Shown here piece after piece: positions 42,399-55,690 of a stretch of 64,000 nt of DNA. A program made the translations under genes and the position numbers. This DNA comes from Fomitopsis serialis. Its lineage: Eukaryota > Basidiomycota > Agaricomycetes > Polyporales > Fomitopsidaceae. Each line of letters opens with the position of its first letter. Position 1 is the stretch's first letter. The DNA lies in the NCBI RefSeq assembly GCF_022376445.1, contig NW_025955033.1, positions 62,001 to 126,000 on the forward strand, given 5' to 3'. The notes below the pieces were generated by a model, which was not told the origin of the DNA, did not search any database, and worked only from the letters and a program-made list of their open reading frames with translations.

Positions 42399-44480
42399 TC
42401 ACCCCCTTCTCGTTGCTAGAGGTAACTTTTCTTCTTCTCCTTCAAGGTTTTCTACCTCCGTATCTCCACTCGCATTGCTCGCGTCTCCTTCGCGTACACC
42501 GTCCTCCGAGTCATGTATCTCCACGATGCTGGCATGCGGCCCTAATCGAGCGGATGAGCATACTGAACAGATCGCGGCTACGCCCTTACGGACAATGGAG
42601 TTGTGGCACTCACCAAGGACACGGAGTACTGATGAGGAATTACGAGTGACAGCCCATTCATCGTCGGGATCGTGAGTAAATTCGAGCTGTACGACTCCGC
42701 GATCCAGCCACGGCGCGAACAGAGTGATCATGTTTGACTTGATCGCAGACATTGCGGTGGTTCGAGCTTCCTTCTGAGGCTCAGACTCCTCCAGTGAGTC
42801 GATCCATCTGATTACAATGAATACACCGGCACCCGACTCGGAGTACCAGGCCCCAGAAACTGCTGGAAGTTGGTCAAAGACGCTACGAGAGAGTATAGCA
42901 TGGAAAGTGGAGGTGGAGTCGGGAGGGTCTGCCTCGCTGACTGAGGTCTCGTCCCTATCTTCAGACGTGTCGTAGCGGGTCCGAGTCAGGTAGATGTAGA
43001 TCGTGAGTCGCTCCAGATGCGGGCTTCGTATGTCAGATAACAAGGTATCCAAGGCCCTCTGGATGCTCGCGGGTGATGGATCGACACGGTCGAGAGTGAT
43101 CTCCAGGCGTGTCAGTGATGTGTTTGCTGTAAGTCGTGGTACGTCATCGTGGATCGAGTATCCTATAGTTTCCATGAGTAAAGGCAATCGCAATGACAAG
43201 CAACTAAGACATTTACCATCAATGGGATTATGTTCCCACTCAAACGTCTTCAGCCCAGCTCCGGCGAGACGTAGAACCTCTGTAACACGTAGTACAAACT
43301 CTGCACATTGTCGATCATGCGGCTGGAAGCACTGAAAGGAAAACCGCAGGGCTTCCAGTCTGCTACAAGCTTGCGGGGATAATACCAGTAGAATCTGTAG
43401 CGCCAACGACACAGGCATATGTTCGAATCGCAAATCCGACAGAGGGGGGTTGAGTGCATGTGCTGTGTATAGGGCCAGGTCTGCTGCTGATGCAGGCTCG
43501 ACATGGGAGCCGAGCTCTGAATCGTGTAGCAACTGTAGCAACAAGCGAGACAGATGTGGGAAATGGTGTAGAAAGCGATGAAGACTCGAGAGCGAAGAGT
43601 AGTAGCACAGGTCCAACTGTAGCTCTGTCACGTAGGAGTACGTGACACATACATCCCATAGGAATTGATGGTATACAGATGGGATGTGAGCGTCCCTCGC
43701 CGGCGCAAAGCCATGAGAAATGGCAAGGCTGACACTCCCAATAATCATTTTCTTGAGCTTGTTGCGAGACAAATTGGGAACATAGCGCGACACCAAACCT
43801 GGCACGAGTTGGTGCTGCAGTGTGATCTCCGCGAGAAACAGGTTTTCGAGGCTCGGGTGTGCGGTGGAGATCCTACGGAGGTCTGCTATACTGCGAAACT
43901 GGCACCGTGTGATTGCCAGAGTTTTGATGCTGGTGTAATAGGAAAGGAAGTGGAAGAAAAGATCATGTGGTCTGGTTGCTGTCCAGTCGAAGTTGATTAG
44001 TTCCAGCTGCTCCAATCGCGGTAGGAAATACCCGGGAATGCGCATTGGCCAGATGTGGGCGAGTGGCTTTCGAGGGTCGTCTCGAATCAGCAAGGAACGA
44101 AAATTTTTGCCGTATGATCGATTGTTTTTCAACATGAGCATGTATGCGCAGTCATCCAAGGCTTCTCGGGTCTGCAACCTGAGGCTGGAGTACCAGGACA
44201 CGCGCAGTGCAGCATGATACCAAGCGTGGCAAACAAGGCGGCACCTGGTCAGTGTGAAAGGATCCAACCGGAGGAGCTCGCATATGTAGTCGATCAGCTC
44301 CTGCGGAAATCGCGGATAGGTATCACTGCGTCGACGAAGCAAGTCAATATGTCATTCGAGCAACGGACGCCAGAGCAAACGGAAGGCATACCTCGAGTAG
44401 GTGGGTGCTCTGTAGTCAATTGGCACCCACGGAACATGACCTTCCGGTGGCCTTTCTTCAGAGTCGACTGCGTCCGCCAT
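42399..44480 (-). CDS. F-box protein, array member 2
   Basis: Exons 44480-44392, 44325-43217, 43162-42614, 42562-42399; 636 residues. Exon 1 encodes MADAVDSEERPPEGHV to TYS; the 66-nt intron leads to DTYPRFPQELIDYICELLRL and DPFTLTRCRLVCHAWYHAAL, the F-box that binds Skp1. About 400 residues of leucine-rich, irregular repeats follow (FLSYYTSIKTLAITRC, FPHLSRLLLQLLHDS). Intron 2 is 54 nt and intron 3 is 51 nt; both are multiples of three without stops, so an unspliced reading also stays open. The C-terminal tail reads CSSARLGPHASIVEIHDSED and then becomes acidic. This is the least damaged array member. Confidence 0.87.
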
Positions 44481-47400
44481 CTGGTAATCTCGCCATCGGG
44501 TCATTATTCTTCAATGAATCGCTGGTACGTCAGAAACATACCTTGCCTGACTATGTTATCTTTGCAGAACTTCGAGCGATATCTGATTTGACAATTGGCA
44601 CCCTGTATAGAGCGCGGAAGTATCAGGTTATGTCGTGCAGACACCACTCCGCCGAGATCTCACCCGTGAAAACCGTGAACTTGGCAGCCGCGAGTCGGGC
44701 GAGGCAACAACGGTAAACGTGAGGATGGATGGTAAGTTCTGAGCGTCGTGGATCGCCAGCAGCGGTAGCAGCCGGGTGGAAAGCGCAGAGCAGGCGCAGA
44801 ACGACAGCAGCGGAAGCGGCGGACTACCTGCGGACACGAGCGCGAGAGACAGCGTCTTTATATTGGTACGAGACCGGACCCTAGTCGAGGGAACGCACAG
44901 GCTTGCCGCGTGTTATGAGCCGCCCTGTCATTGGGGGCATATAAGGTTAACTAGAACTTCTGACCTCGAACTATTCAGTTACACAGCGCTCGGTGTTCGT
45001 GCCACACTGCCTTCTCTGCGAATATGGTTATTGTAACACCATGCATCCGTATAAAGCGTGCACATAGTAGAACACGGGACATGGAAGACCTGACTGCGGT
45101 CACGGAGTTTTGACGGACTTGCACATACCAGTAAGCATGCCAGTAAAGGGATGCTTTATCTGGACCGAGTAGTCCTGTTGCTCAAGCGCTCATGGACGAG
45201 GGACAGCGCCAACAAAACTAGGACACGCGTTGGCACAGGCTTGAGAACACAAGCCACACGCTCCGGCGGTCGCGAAGCCCGGGACACAGTCGCTTTATTG
45301 GCAGAGGATCGGTTCTAGTATCTGCGCGCCACTGGGGTCCCAGGCGCCGAGGATGCGCTGAGCCAACACGCATGAGCCCTTCGAAGCGAATGACATACGA
45401 AGGAAGGTGAATCGTGCGCGTGAATACTCAATGAGTACTTGCGACGACCTGGCTGGCAAGCCTGAGCGCAGCGGATGGTGTCAGACGCGATGACGGCTTG
45501 AATCCGCGCGTCTGCACGTGATGCACGCGTCGGGCACTTCACGAATCGCCTCCAGGCTCGGATCCTCGTCAAGCCACCGCCATGTCTCGAGCCTGCGTTC
45601 TACCCTGCTGGACCGGTAATTAGAGCCTTTGTCCAGCGTTGCTTCCCTCGGAGACTATCCTACGCTCCAATCAGCCTGTCTCGCTGCATATGCCAGCACT
45701 GCGCGGCCCACTCGTCCATGGCCTGGGCACACTGTACAGGGCTGCGACGTTCTGAGGTCTGCGGACTACCGAAGCCTCATATCCCTCGAAAATCTCCCTT
45801 GGGTACATTCCACAGCTCGCTTCTTGGCGCTCCGTTCTAGACATCAGCACTCCTCTGCGACGCGTCCTCTTCCCAGTACACGAACCTTCGTGTCCGCCTC
45901 TTCATGGCTTCGACGCTGTCCCGGTCCTCCTGGTTTTGACCCATGACAGTCGGTGCCGTCCACCGTGTCTGTATGTCTTCGGGGCCTCATGCAACTCGGA
46001 AGCTGTTGTAGGAAGCTGGTGTAGGAAGCGCGTTGCCGGCGGAGCTCATGGACAACTCGGTACACAGTGAGTTTTGATTTTGCGCATATGCTTCATTTAT
46101 GGTGCGGCCGTTCGACGTTGCCCGCCTTTCCGCACCCGGCACAGGCTGTATCTTTTGGCACCGGAAGGCTTGCTATACATGACTGTATTCTTCTCGGTCT
46201 TGCGCCAGAACACGACGCGGCAGGAAACGTGTAGACGACTGGTTTAAAGCTACCGTTTGTTTAGACAGTGGACGTCGGCGGGCTACCATACATTGGCTTT
46301 CTGTTGTAGACTGCCGTCGTCATTACGGACAATGGAAGCCCCTGCGTTATAGCCGACAAGCTACGCCGCTACCAGTCACAGTGATCCTTCGCAGTATTGA
46401 AGTCGGGGCACAGTTCCCAGCCTGCATCAATTCGAACTCCCCACGGAAACCTCAGGCTCACATTAATACCTTCGTAGTGCATGTCTTTTGTCTTGGTCCC
46501 ATCCATCTATCGCTCTACAAACTCAGCGGTGCTTGATCATTGTCCATTCTCGTCAACGACGCACGAAGATCTGCGCATACATCCTCCGAGGAGTACGTCT
46601 GTACGTCTTACTGTCCCGCTCAACGGCATACACTAATCCGTGTTCCGCGTGATAGACTGTTTGTCATCCCTCGCCTCCGAAGTCCGTCCGGAGCCAACGC
46701 TGTCGATCACCGGCTTCGACACGCGTTCGATATATCCGTGCGGGGTCTGCGCGCGCTACAGGTTGCGTGCGGACAGCCACGAACACGACCAACGCAGGCT
46801 CTTGCAGACGCTCACAGCCAGGCTCCTCAGTCCCATCACCGGAAGGTGCGTTTCAGTCACACATTGTGCGGGTACTACGAAGTCGTCCAATCCTCGCAGC
46901 CCAGGATCGTCGCTCGGCATTCGAGATGACACTCGGTGCCACGCACGAATCTCCTATCGTCTCGCTCGTCAATTTTTGCGTGTCACGAAACCGGCACAGG
47001 ACGTGTAGAGCTCGCTTAGGGTACTGGAACGCCTCGCTGCCAAATAGTATGTCCGCTCAGATGACGTCGAACCAGTCACTCATCGCTGAAAGCCTATCTC
47101 AGTCCCGAAACGCGTATTTTATCTTGATTTGCGAGGAGGCCCGCGCCATCGCCACCTATTCAGATAGAATTGACCGACAGACGGTCGTCCGCAACCCCGT
47201 TGTCGTTTTTGACGGAGGTGCGATCGTAGACGATGACGTTCTAGAGGTACGTTGCATCCGCGCCTGTCCTGTACTTGCAAATCGCTGTAGCAGACGTCGT
47301 AACTTCGTATATTACTCGCAATACATTGTGACTACATTGCGGACGAGACCATCTTCGACCATACGGACCACTCATCTCGCAAAGTGGGCTCTGATGCTAC

Positions 47401-50400
47401 ACCAAGCCTTCATGCGCCTAGCATGCTTCAAGTTACAATGGTCGCCGGCTCGCAAAGCCCCTCACGCCATGGTATTGCCAAGCCACAGAACGCTGTGCGA
47501 GGCAGGTCGACGGACAGACCTCCAGACGGGGAGATCTACGAAGTCCCAGAGCGTGGACTCGGACGCGCATACACAGATGCTTACATCTCCACGATTTTGC
47601 AAGCGAGCTCGAGCTCGATTCCCCCGCGTCAGATGTGACCTCCACCGGTTCGCTCGAATGCTCTGAGACGCAGGTCTCGCCGTCTCCACCCGCCATCCCG
47701 GTATCCGCCCAAGATCCCCATCTGCTTTCTGCTTTGACGATGTTGACTGTGTTCGGTCATCGTACGTCGCGGGCTTTAGAACACTTCCTGAGCATCCCCG
47801 TGCGTACCGGCAGCCTTGCTTATAGCTCTCCTCCTGAATTGCGTAGCTGCGAGGAACGACGCGTCCTCGCTGCAGGGACGGGCCACTGAAGGAGATATCG
47901 TGCAATACTGGGCTTATATGCGGACGTCCCGTCCCGAATGCGCGTCTGGAAACGGGAACTTCAGTGAATGTCACACGAAATGGTTGTAGAACCATGCAGG
48001 CAGGCCACTGCTCCCGCCAAGGCGATTTCCTGCCGTTCCGGATCCGGAGTGCTGGTCGCGAGGGCAGCCGATATGAATGAACAGCGCGAGCGCACCGGGG
48101 ACCGTGAATGCATGATGTGCTGCTGAACGACGGGACTTGACACGCAGGCGGAGGTCGACGCGGTCGGCGGAAGTTGGCAAGTCCAAGGCGAGGGCGTCCG
48201 ATACTAGCGTGGTGACGTGCGTGAGCGTACTACGGGGCGAAGACGAGTCTTTGTCGTGTATAGCGTGTTGGACGAGCGCGCGTGCTACACAATGAACAAG
48301 AGTAAGTCGGGGGAAAGGATGGCGCGGAGGAGGGCATGCGGAGCAGGACGGGTACGCGTTCGTTGGCTGCTTACCGAGGCGGCATGCGCGTCGGTTGCAG
48401 CCCAGCGTGTTCAGAGCAGTCCGGACTGCCTGGCGAGTTCGGGCATGCGCTGAAGAGGCCGGGGATAAGAGGCGAGTTGTTGACACAGAGAGCGTGAGGA
48501 CGCAGAGACCAGACAGACTTCCTGTGGTGGGGAGGAGCGGGGCGAGTACCGCGTCAGTGACATCATCCGGGGCGCGACGCGGTCCGCACGTGGACGCGTC
48601 TCGGGCGACGCAGTCTCTCGCTTCCATCTCTCCTCCTGCGTCCTCCTCCTCCTACTCTGCAGACAGCTCTCGTCGACACGGCCCATCTCTTTTAGCTCCG
48701 CTTGTCTTGAATAACAAGTAGCAACCTCCGTATGCGTGTATGTGGCCTCTCAAGGACGCCGACGACTCGGCAGGCCGTACGGGTTTCCCGGGACCAGGTA
48801 CGTCGAGGTGTCGGTCGTCCGCTCTACTACGGCTCACTCTGATCTCGGCAATGCTCAGTCACGCTTTGACAACAACTATCGCTAGCGGGATCCATGCGAT
48901 TCCCAACATCCTCGAGCTCATCCACTGCCATGAGAGATGGCAAGGTGGTGCGTCGTCCCCGTATATGTCGAAGGTGCTCAGTATGTGGGTTAGTTCTGCT
49001 ACTGCTACTTCTATCTCGTGCTCAGTAGTACATTGCAGACGTCCCTTGATGCGTACGGCACACTGTGCTCGATTATGTTCGCCTGCGGAGTAAAACTACG
49101 CAACTCGGCCGTCATGGTGAGCGCCCGCGTTTCCGCCCCAGCTTCCGTCCGCCCTGCGCTCTACTCGCACCTTTAGTCACCATCTACCGTGTCCGTCCAC
49201 CCGCCCGACTTCATACCGTCGCTGGATGTGATATCGACACTGTTCATGCGTACGTCACTGCCCACCGCACGGAGCACGTCTTTGTATTTGAATCAGTACC
49301 TGTGATACGTGTGCGACGTAATTGACGACAGTCGTATCGCACCTCCAGGCATTCCGAGTCGGCACCTCGTCGTGCGTCCAGCCACTTCCAGACGGTAGTC
49401 CCGAATCCTGCTTCGCTCTGGATCGATGCACGATGGACAGCGAGGGAACGGACCAGACACCTGTCTTCCGCACCTCAATCACCGTGACGTCCGAGGATGC
49501 GGTCGCCGCGTGCAAGATGCCACTTCTGGGTTCGAACGGTCAGGTCACTTTTCGACTGCATCGCAAGAACTAGTGTATGTACGTTGTCCCTAATGACCCA
49601 TCGTGGCTCACCGTCCTTTAGCATCACGTTCTCACGAGGACCACAGAGTCGTTGTCAAGAACGGGTGCGGATACGGTCAGAGCAACTGCATGTCCATCGC
49701 GTATGCGAACCTCGCGCTAGGCCGATCTCCTGCGTCGAGTATCCCAGCAGATCGAACTGCGAACGCGTACCAGGCCGGCGAGAAATTTGAGTTGAAGAAG
49801 AAGTAGAGCGGCAGACGTAGCGTGTTCGCGCGGTGAGTATCTTTGTATATGATCTCCACGACGATCGTCTGGGGCTTCGACGTGGGATGCGCGCGGGGAC
49901 ATGGGGCTGGGTACGATAGGCAATTATTGCACCAGACACAGAGTACACTCGTACCCGTGCTTACTCGGCGAGCCTTATATGCTGAGCCATGAGTAGGTCC
50001 GTGTCCTCGCCATCTATGACGAGCTGTGGTTGTGTACAAGCTCGTCGTCGCTTAGGTCCGGTGCATGCATTCGTTTTGCAGACCCGTGCTGTTGTGACGG
50101 GTCTCGTCGCTGTGATACAGATGGAGCTTACTGATTGTGCCATCATGTCAATGAAGAATCTCGTCGTATTATATCCAGTGTCTAGCTATAACGACCGCGA
50201 TAAGCACCAATATTACACACCATCCTTGGGCTGACATAGCTGGCATGTAAGTAGCCGTGACGTTCTATAGCAAATGAGGTCAGCTAGATCATTGGCCCTC
50301 CGATCGTGGATTTTGACGCCTTGAGGACCTACGTCGTTGTCTAAACCGTGACTAGAACGGGTCCTGACTGACTGATTTGACCAGTAGATTGATTGGGCTT

Positions 50401-50592
50401 GTGGCATCATTGGAGCACACTGTACGTTGCCTACTTCATCTTCGTCTTCGTCACAACCGTTAGTGTTGAGCAGGAATTCAGAGGAGCATGGGCCTCTGTC
50501 TCAAGCAGACTCACTCGGCGGGACGACAAGAGATACTAGCCCCGGTGGATGTGGACGACGGCACACAGACTGGCCATGGGAGTCAAGCAACC
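44481..50592. other. Array spacer 2, no recognised gene
   Basis: Begins with the leader/promoter block of array member 2. A stretch at 45230-45560 matches 62780-63060 of spacer 4 (shared CGCGAAGCCCGGGACACAG and GCGCTGAGCCAACACGCAT). Another at about 48540-48600 matches 57110-57140. Long frames at 46767-47666 (+) and 47971-48627 (-) have no recognised domains and are probably chance. Confidence 0.5.
44858..44863 (-). promoter_or_regulatory. TATA element upstream of array F-box member 2
   Basis: Minus-strand TATAAA (in CCAATATAAAGACG) about 380 bases before the ATG at 44480, inside the upstream block shared by all array members. Position suggests a leader that may itself be spliced. Confidence 0.4.
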
Positions 50593-52596
50593 TTAGACAC
50601 ATAATGCGTGCGTGGGCCATACAACGTCGGTCCGATAGCCCTCAACACTCGCTACCATTGTCCTTTTCACGTGTGATTCTTCGTCGTCCGCCTCCGTACC
50701 CTCGTGGTCACTGGCATTGGTTACGCCTTCTTCGCGTTCACTACTCGAGAGTCCGATATTTTCACGTGCGGCATGTATACCTACTCGAGCTGATGAGCAA
50801 ACCGAGCAGATTGCAGGTCCGCCTTTATGAACGACGTGGTTGCGAAACTCACCGGGGTGTGCGGACTGGGGAACCTGAGTGACAAAAACTTCACCATCAG
50901 GATCGGGGTAGAATGCGAGTTCCAGAACTCCGCGGAACAACCACGGTGCAAACAGTATGATCATATGAGATTTGATCGCTGACATCATGGCAATGGTTCC
51001 CCAGGACTGCTTGAATCGAATCTGTACGCCTTCGATCCAGGCGAACCTCGGAAGTCGGTCAAAGGTTTTGCGAAAGAGGATGTTGTGGAAAGCGGGAGCA
51101 TGGTCAGGAGATTCTGTCCATCCAATCCCATGACAACGTATCCCGGAATGGGCTAGGGAAATGCAGATTTCGAGTCGCACCAGATGCGGGCATTGAACGT
51201 CAGATAACAAGGTACCCAGGATCCTTTGGATCCTTGGCAATGAGGGATTGATCAGGCGAAATGACACGTCTAGTCTAATCAGCGAGGTGTTCGTTGCGAC
51301 TCGGGGAAAAACATCGTGGACCGAGTCTGCCATAATCCCAATGAGCAATCTATTCACAGCAGGCGGCGAGCACAGTAGACTCACCATCAGCTATGCCAGA
51401 TTCCCAGTAGAGCACCTTGAGACCAGCTCCGACGAGATGCAGTACCTCCGTAACACACAACAACAGCTCTGGAGTTGGTGCATCGGTGAGACCAACCCCC
51501 AGCGTCTCCAATTTGCTGCATGTTTGCGAGGTGAACACTAACCTCAGGAGCTGCAATGCGCATGTCGTGGACATATTGGCGAGTTGGAGCTTCGACAATG
51601 AGTGAGTGAATGTACGAGCCTCCGAATGCAGGGCCATAGTTGCTGATGTGGATTTGGGGCCTGGGTCAAACACCCCGCATACCCACAAACTATCGAGACC
51701 GTAGAAATGATACAGGAATTGATCGAGGTGTTGCAGCGAAGAGAAGTTCTTCAGATCCAGAGATAGACCAGCCACGGACGAGTATGCGGCGCATGCGCCC
51801 AACAAGCCTGGACGTGCGATGGCACCGTAATGTCTATGACCGCCCGACGGCTCCGCGCTAGCCAAAATTTTGATCCTCTTGAGGTTGTGCTGAAACGAAG
51901 GAAAGCAGCGGGCCACCGAATCGACTGGATCCTGCAGCGTAATGCCACAAAGACTCAGATCCTCGAGGCCCACCAGCGCGTTGAGCATCCTGCGGAGTTC
52001 CGTTGCACGGCGAAAGCGACACTTGGTGATGGACAGGGTTCTAATGCTGGTATAGTAAGAGAGGCGGCGGAAGAAAAGATGATGAGGACTGGCAGCTGCC
52101 CAGTCAAGGCCTGCCAGATTCAGCGAAGACAATTGTGGTAGAATACACCCGGGGATGAGCATCGGCCAGATGCGCACAAATGGTGTTGTAAGGTCCTCCG
52201 AGATATATAGGCGATGGAACGTCCTGCCATATGGTCGATTGGGTTTGGAACAGAACATGCGCGCGCAGTTATCAAAGACTTCTCGGGTCTTCAGCGTGAG
52301 CGTTGCGCCCTCGAAAAAGCGCTGTGCAGCGTGATACCAAGCATGGCAAACGAGGCAGCAGTTTGTAAGTGCACGGGGTTCGTATCGGAGGAACTCGTAG
52401 ATGCACTCGATGAGTTCCTGCGGAAAACGCGGATATGTGTCACTGTATTGACAAAGCAAGTCAATATGACATGCGAGAAACTGGCACCATGGCAGACAGA
52501 AGCATACCTCATGTATGCGGGTGATCTGAAGCAGTTGCGCAGTTTAGAATGATGGCCTGTCAGGGGCATATTTTCACTGATGACTGTACGTGTCAT
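50593..52596 (-). CDS. F-box protein, array member 3
   Basis: Exons 52596-52508, 52442-51385, 51326-50593; 626 residues. Exon 1 encodes MTRTVISENMPLTGHH to AYM, joined by a 65-nt intron to DTYPRFPQELIECIYEFLRY and EPRALTNCCLVCHAWYHAAQ (F-box). The middle has leucine-rich segments, then intron 2 (GTGAGT...ATGGCAG) and DSVHDVFPRVATNTSL. At the third intron position of its relatives the donor GTGAGT remains but the acceptor CAG has become TCG, so I read through: EFRNHVVHKGGPAICSVCSS, then a tail different from the others (SSSEREEGVTNASDHEG). It is the most divergent array member in both F-box and tail. Confidence 0.83.
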
Positions 52597-54969
52597 CTGG
52601 CAGCTCGCTGTGTCGTTGGATCATTATGTAAAATTGCCAGTGCACTCTGACGAAAAACATACCTGGCGCAGCTAGCATTCGATCTGCAGAACGTCAAACA
52701 ATGTTCCCAAGTGGCGTTGGGAAAGGGTACACTGCACAGCGTACCAGATCATCGAAGTATGTCGCGCAGACACCACTCCGCTGAAAGCTCACCTTATAAA
52801 ATTGTGAACTTGAGCTTTCTGGCAACGCGTCTGGAGCACGAACTACACACAGATGAACAGACTGTTATAGAGAAAGTGATCGGCTTGGAACCCCGCTGAT
52901 GGGCAGCAAAGGTAGATGCTAAGAATGCGTAGACGGTAAGAAGAATGGAGGAAGCGACAGAAGACTTGCGGATTCGTGCTTGCAGGAGACAAGGTCAGTT
53001 TATCAGTACGCGGTTGAACGGAGGCAATGCGTGTGCTCGCCGCATGCCCTGAGCCGCACTCGTGCCAGGACAGTGCAGCGTCATGTCGCGCCGCTAAGTG
53101 ACGCAGTGCGCGTGCTTGGTATCACTGCCCATGTTCATGTCACAGCCTTTTGTTCGAGAGAACATAACCTTGCGTCGATAAGCTCGCGGGTAGCGCAAAG
53201 CAGGACATGGAAGCACTGCTTCCCCCTATTGATGTACGGTACCGTCCGTGTCCTCTCGCCCCTGAATGCACGACACACGAGGCACACGAGGCCTGGGACG
53301 CATCCGCAGTCGATGTACCATTGCGAAACGAGTGCTTGAGACACATTCATCGAATGAAGACCCTCGCCGTGCACCTTCATCTCACCTTGCGAGTAGGTTC
53401 CAACGCCGGCGCGCTTTCTCAGCGGACGCTTCTTTTCCTCAGAGTCGCGCGCCATCGCAGCCCGCATAACGCGCGACGAGTAGTGCTGCCACGAGGGAAG
53501 CACGCCTAGAAAGTCGCGCGGGGGCTCGGCACACCTACAGGCATGTGTAAGACACTCGACAGCAGGAGATACTGAGGCCACTGACACGCGTCGCCGATCC
53601 AAGATTCCTTCGAGTACCCAAAATTTCCGCCAATCGTCTCTGTGGCCGGCCGCGTAGTATGGCCTCGGTTACGGTGGCCTCCGGTGCGATGTACAGGATG
53701 TGTGGAGCTGTATGCACTGAACTCGAGTGTAAACGGTCGCAAGCCAGTTCGGACCCGTAGAGGCCGCTATATGCATGCGAAACGCGAATGAGCGAACCGT
53801 GGACGCGGCATCGTTGCTCGTACCTTCGCATTCCAGGCCGCTGGCGGCGCGGGTGTTGCGGAAGGACCGTTGATCTTAGCAGCAGCGAATGCGAATGGGT
53901 ATACTCGCGGTGCTTTACCAAGTATCACTCACTTATAGGCGCGACGTGCTGAGCACATGACCATGCGTTACCATGCACGTGGATTGTTCATGAATCTCAC
54001 TACGTACCACATTGCAGCTATGGCTAACGATTGAGGACGTATTGCCATGCCCCGCTTATGCAGAGGGCGGAAAGACGATGGCTCTGCGGGCGGGACAGTA
54101 GGTCAAAGATGCTGCAAGCGAGTAATTTAGGCGCAGATACGCACCCGTCTGCGCATACGACGTCGTTCCCGGTACCCACAGTGTCTCGGAATGTGTCTCC
54201 AGTACCCTACCGAGCGCGTGCTGGCACGTCGACTTGGAAGTACGATGTCGTGGAGATGCCCCGACAGCGCGTTACTGGCGGAGTGGACCGGTGCTTTGCT
54301 TCGATAACAGTGGCACGATAGTGAGTCCCAGCTTCTATTCACAGACAATAACATCAACTCACTTCTTGCAGTAAGCTCGCATCGCCGCAGGTCTTGCACG
54401 TTCCGGTGAATCATTCGACCACAGTGCAACCGCCGTCCAGAGGGCGGGTAGATATACATACCAGGCGGACGTACCAGAGACCCGCGGGAAGGTCTCCGAG
54501 GGTCCAATATTGTGTGTCGCACTCGTGGTAGATCTTCCTTAGGTTTGAGCTTGTACAGTGGTTGCATCATAGGGCCAAGTCGAGGACGCGCCCGGATTGG
54601 GTCACAGGGAGAGTTATGCAACGTGCGGTATCAGGTGTATTCATGAGCTCGAAGAAGTTAACTTAGAACAAATGAATACGTCGATCGACGACTGCCACTT
54701 CAAGGTGAGTATGACAACAGACAAAAGCAGACAAATCGAGGCAATGTGTCTGACCGAAGAAGACGCGTCGCGCGACGCGGCACGTGATGAGCGCGTCGAC
54801 TGTCGGAATGTTGTGGTCTCGTAGAATGTTGCACATGCTGGGGTGCGCAATCCAAACGATACCTTGCTGAGGCTCGTCCGCCGCCCTCGCAGGACTAAGG
54901 CCCGGATCAGGTCAGGAGCCATGGCCTCCTCGGCGTATGCGGCTCGAATGTCATCCCCAAACACCTACC

Positions 54970-55110
54970 CCCCTCTTCCGTGACGGTACGGCTCGTTTTG
55001 ACGACGCCCAGATCAACTTGTTGCACAAGTTCTTTGTCGACTTCGATTTGATAAACTATATGGACAAGCCACCCAGGACGACACGGCCCATCACCCGGCG
55101 ATCCTCCTGA
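54970..55110 (+). other. Possible coding fragment of unknown family
   Basis: One frame reads PLFRDGTARFDDAQINLLHK then FFVDFDLINYMDKPPRT and a stop at 55110. The composition (aromatic and acidic residues alternating, no low complexity) looks coding, but I cannot extend it confidently upstream and do not recognise it. Confidence 0.25.
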
Positions 55111-55454
55111 GAGCATGCGGGGGCGACCGTCTGGTCCGCGGACCCGTTCCGACAAGCTTTCGAGGGCTTCTCCTGGGCTATCATGGTGCGGCACTGCTGC
55201 GCACCAGAGCGAGACGTTCGCCGCCGCCAGCCGGAAGTTTGCCCGATGCGCAGGTTGTGGCGTCGTGCGCTATGCTCATGCGGGTGCCAGAGGGGCACCT
55301 GGGAGCATCCGCAGCTGTCGCACGAAGACATCCAAGTACGATTAGCAGATGGGCATGGTTCAGCGTCGGCCCGGGTTGAAATCGACCTGGGTTCAAGGTG
55401 TTCAAAGAATGTACTGTACTTGTCCAATACAATACTTTCCGCACATTCACAGAA

Positions 55455-55690
55455 TTATCGTCCTCGGAGTCCGATAGTTCCAAAGTACCCTTGAATGGGG
55501 GCTGTCTGTGAGGCCGATGAGCATACGGAGATACGGCTGTGGCCTGATAGACAAGGATTATGACACTCACAGATTACAGTCGGTAATTCAGCTCCGACAG
55601 CCTCTGAATCGGGGCCGGAGTAGAATGTGAGTCTCAGGACTACGCGACCTAACCACTCCCCAGGCCGAGTATACGGCGACGGTCTCACTC
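55455..55690 (-). pseudogene. F-box gene C-terminal relic
   Basis: The minus strand reads EWLGRVVLRLTFYSGPDSEA, ECHNPCLSGHSRISVCSSAS. This matches the end of the array genes (APWLDRGVVQLEF...DPDDEW, ECHNSIVRKG, ICSVCSSARLG). No F-box or leucine-rich part is found to its right, so only the tail of a former copy survives. It lies about halfway between members 3 and 4, where an extra unit would be expected. Confidence 0.65.

Noticed and set aside
46767..47666. Plus-strand open frame of 299 codons in spacer 2
   Set aside because: Amino-acid make-up is erratic (many Arg, Cys, Ser, Thr), no domain recognised, no matching frame in the similar blocks of other spacers; a chance frame in GC-rich DNA is simpler.
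47971..48627. Minus-strand open frame of 218 codons in spacer 2
   Set aside because: The homologous block in spacer 3 does not keep this frame, and the plus strand is equally open.
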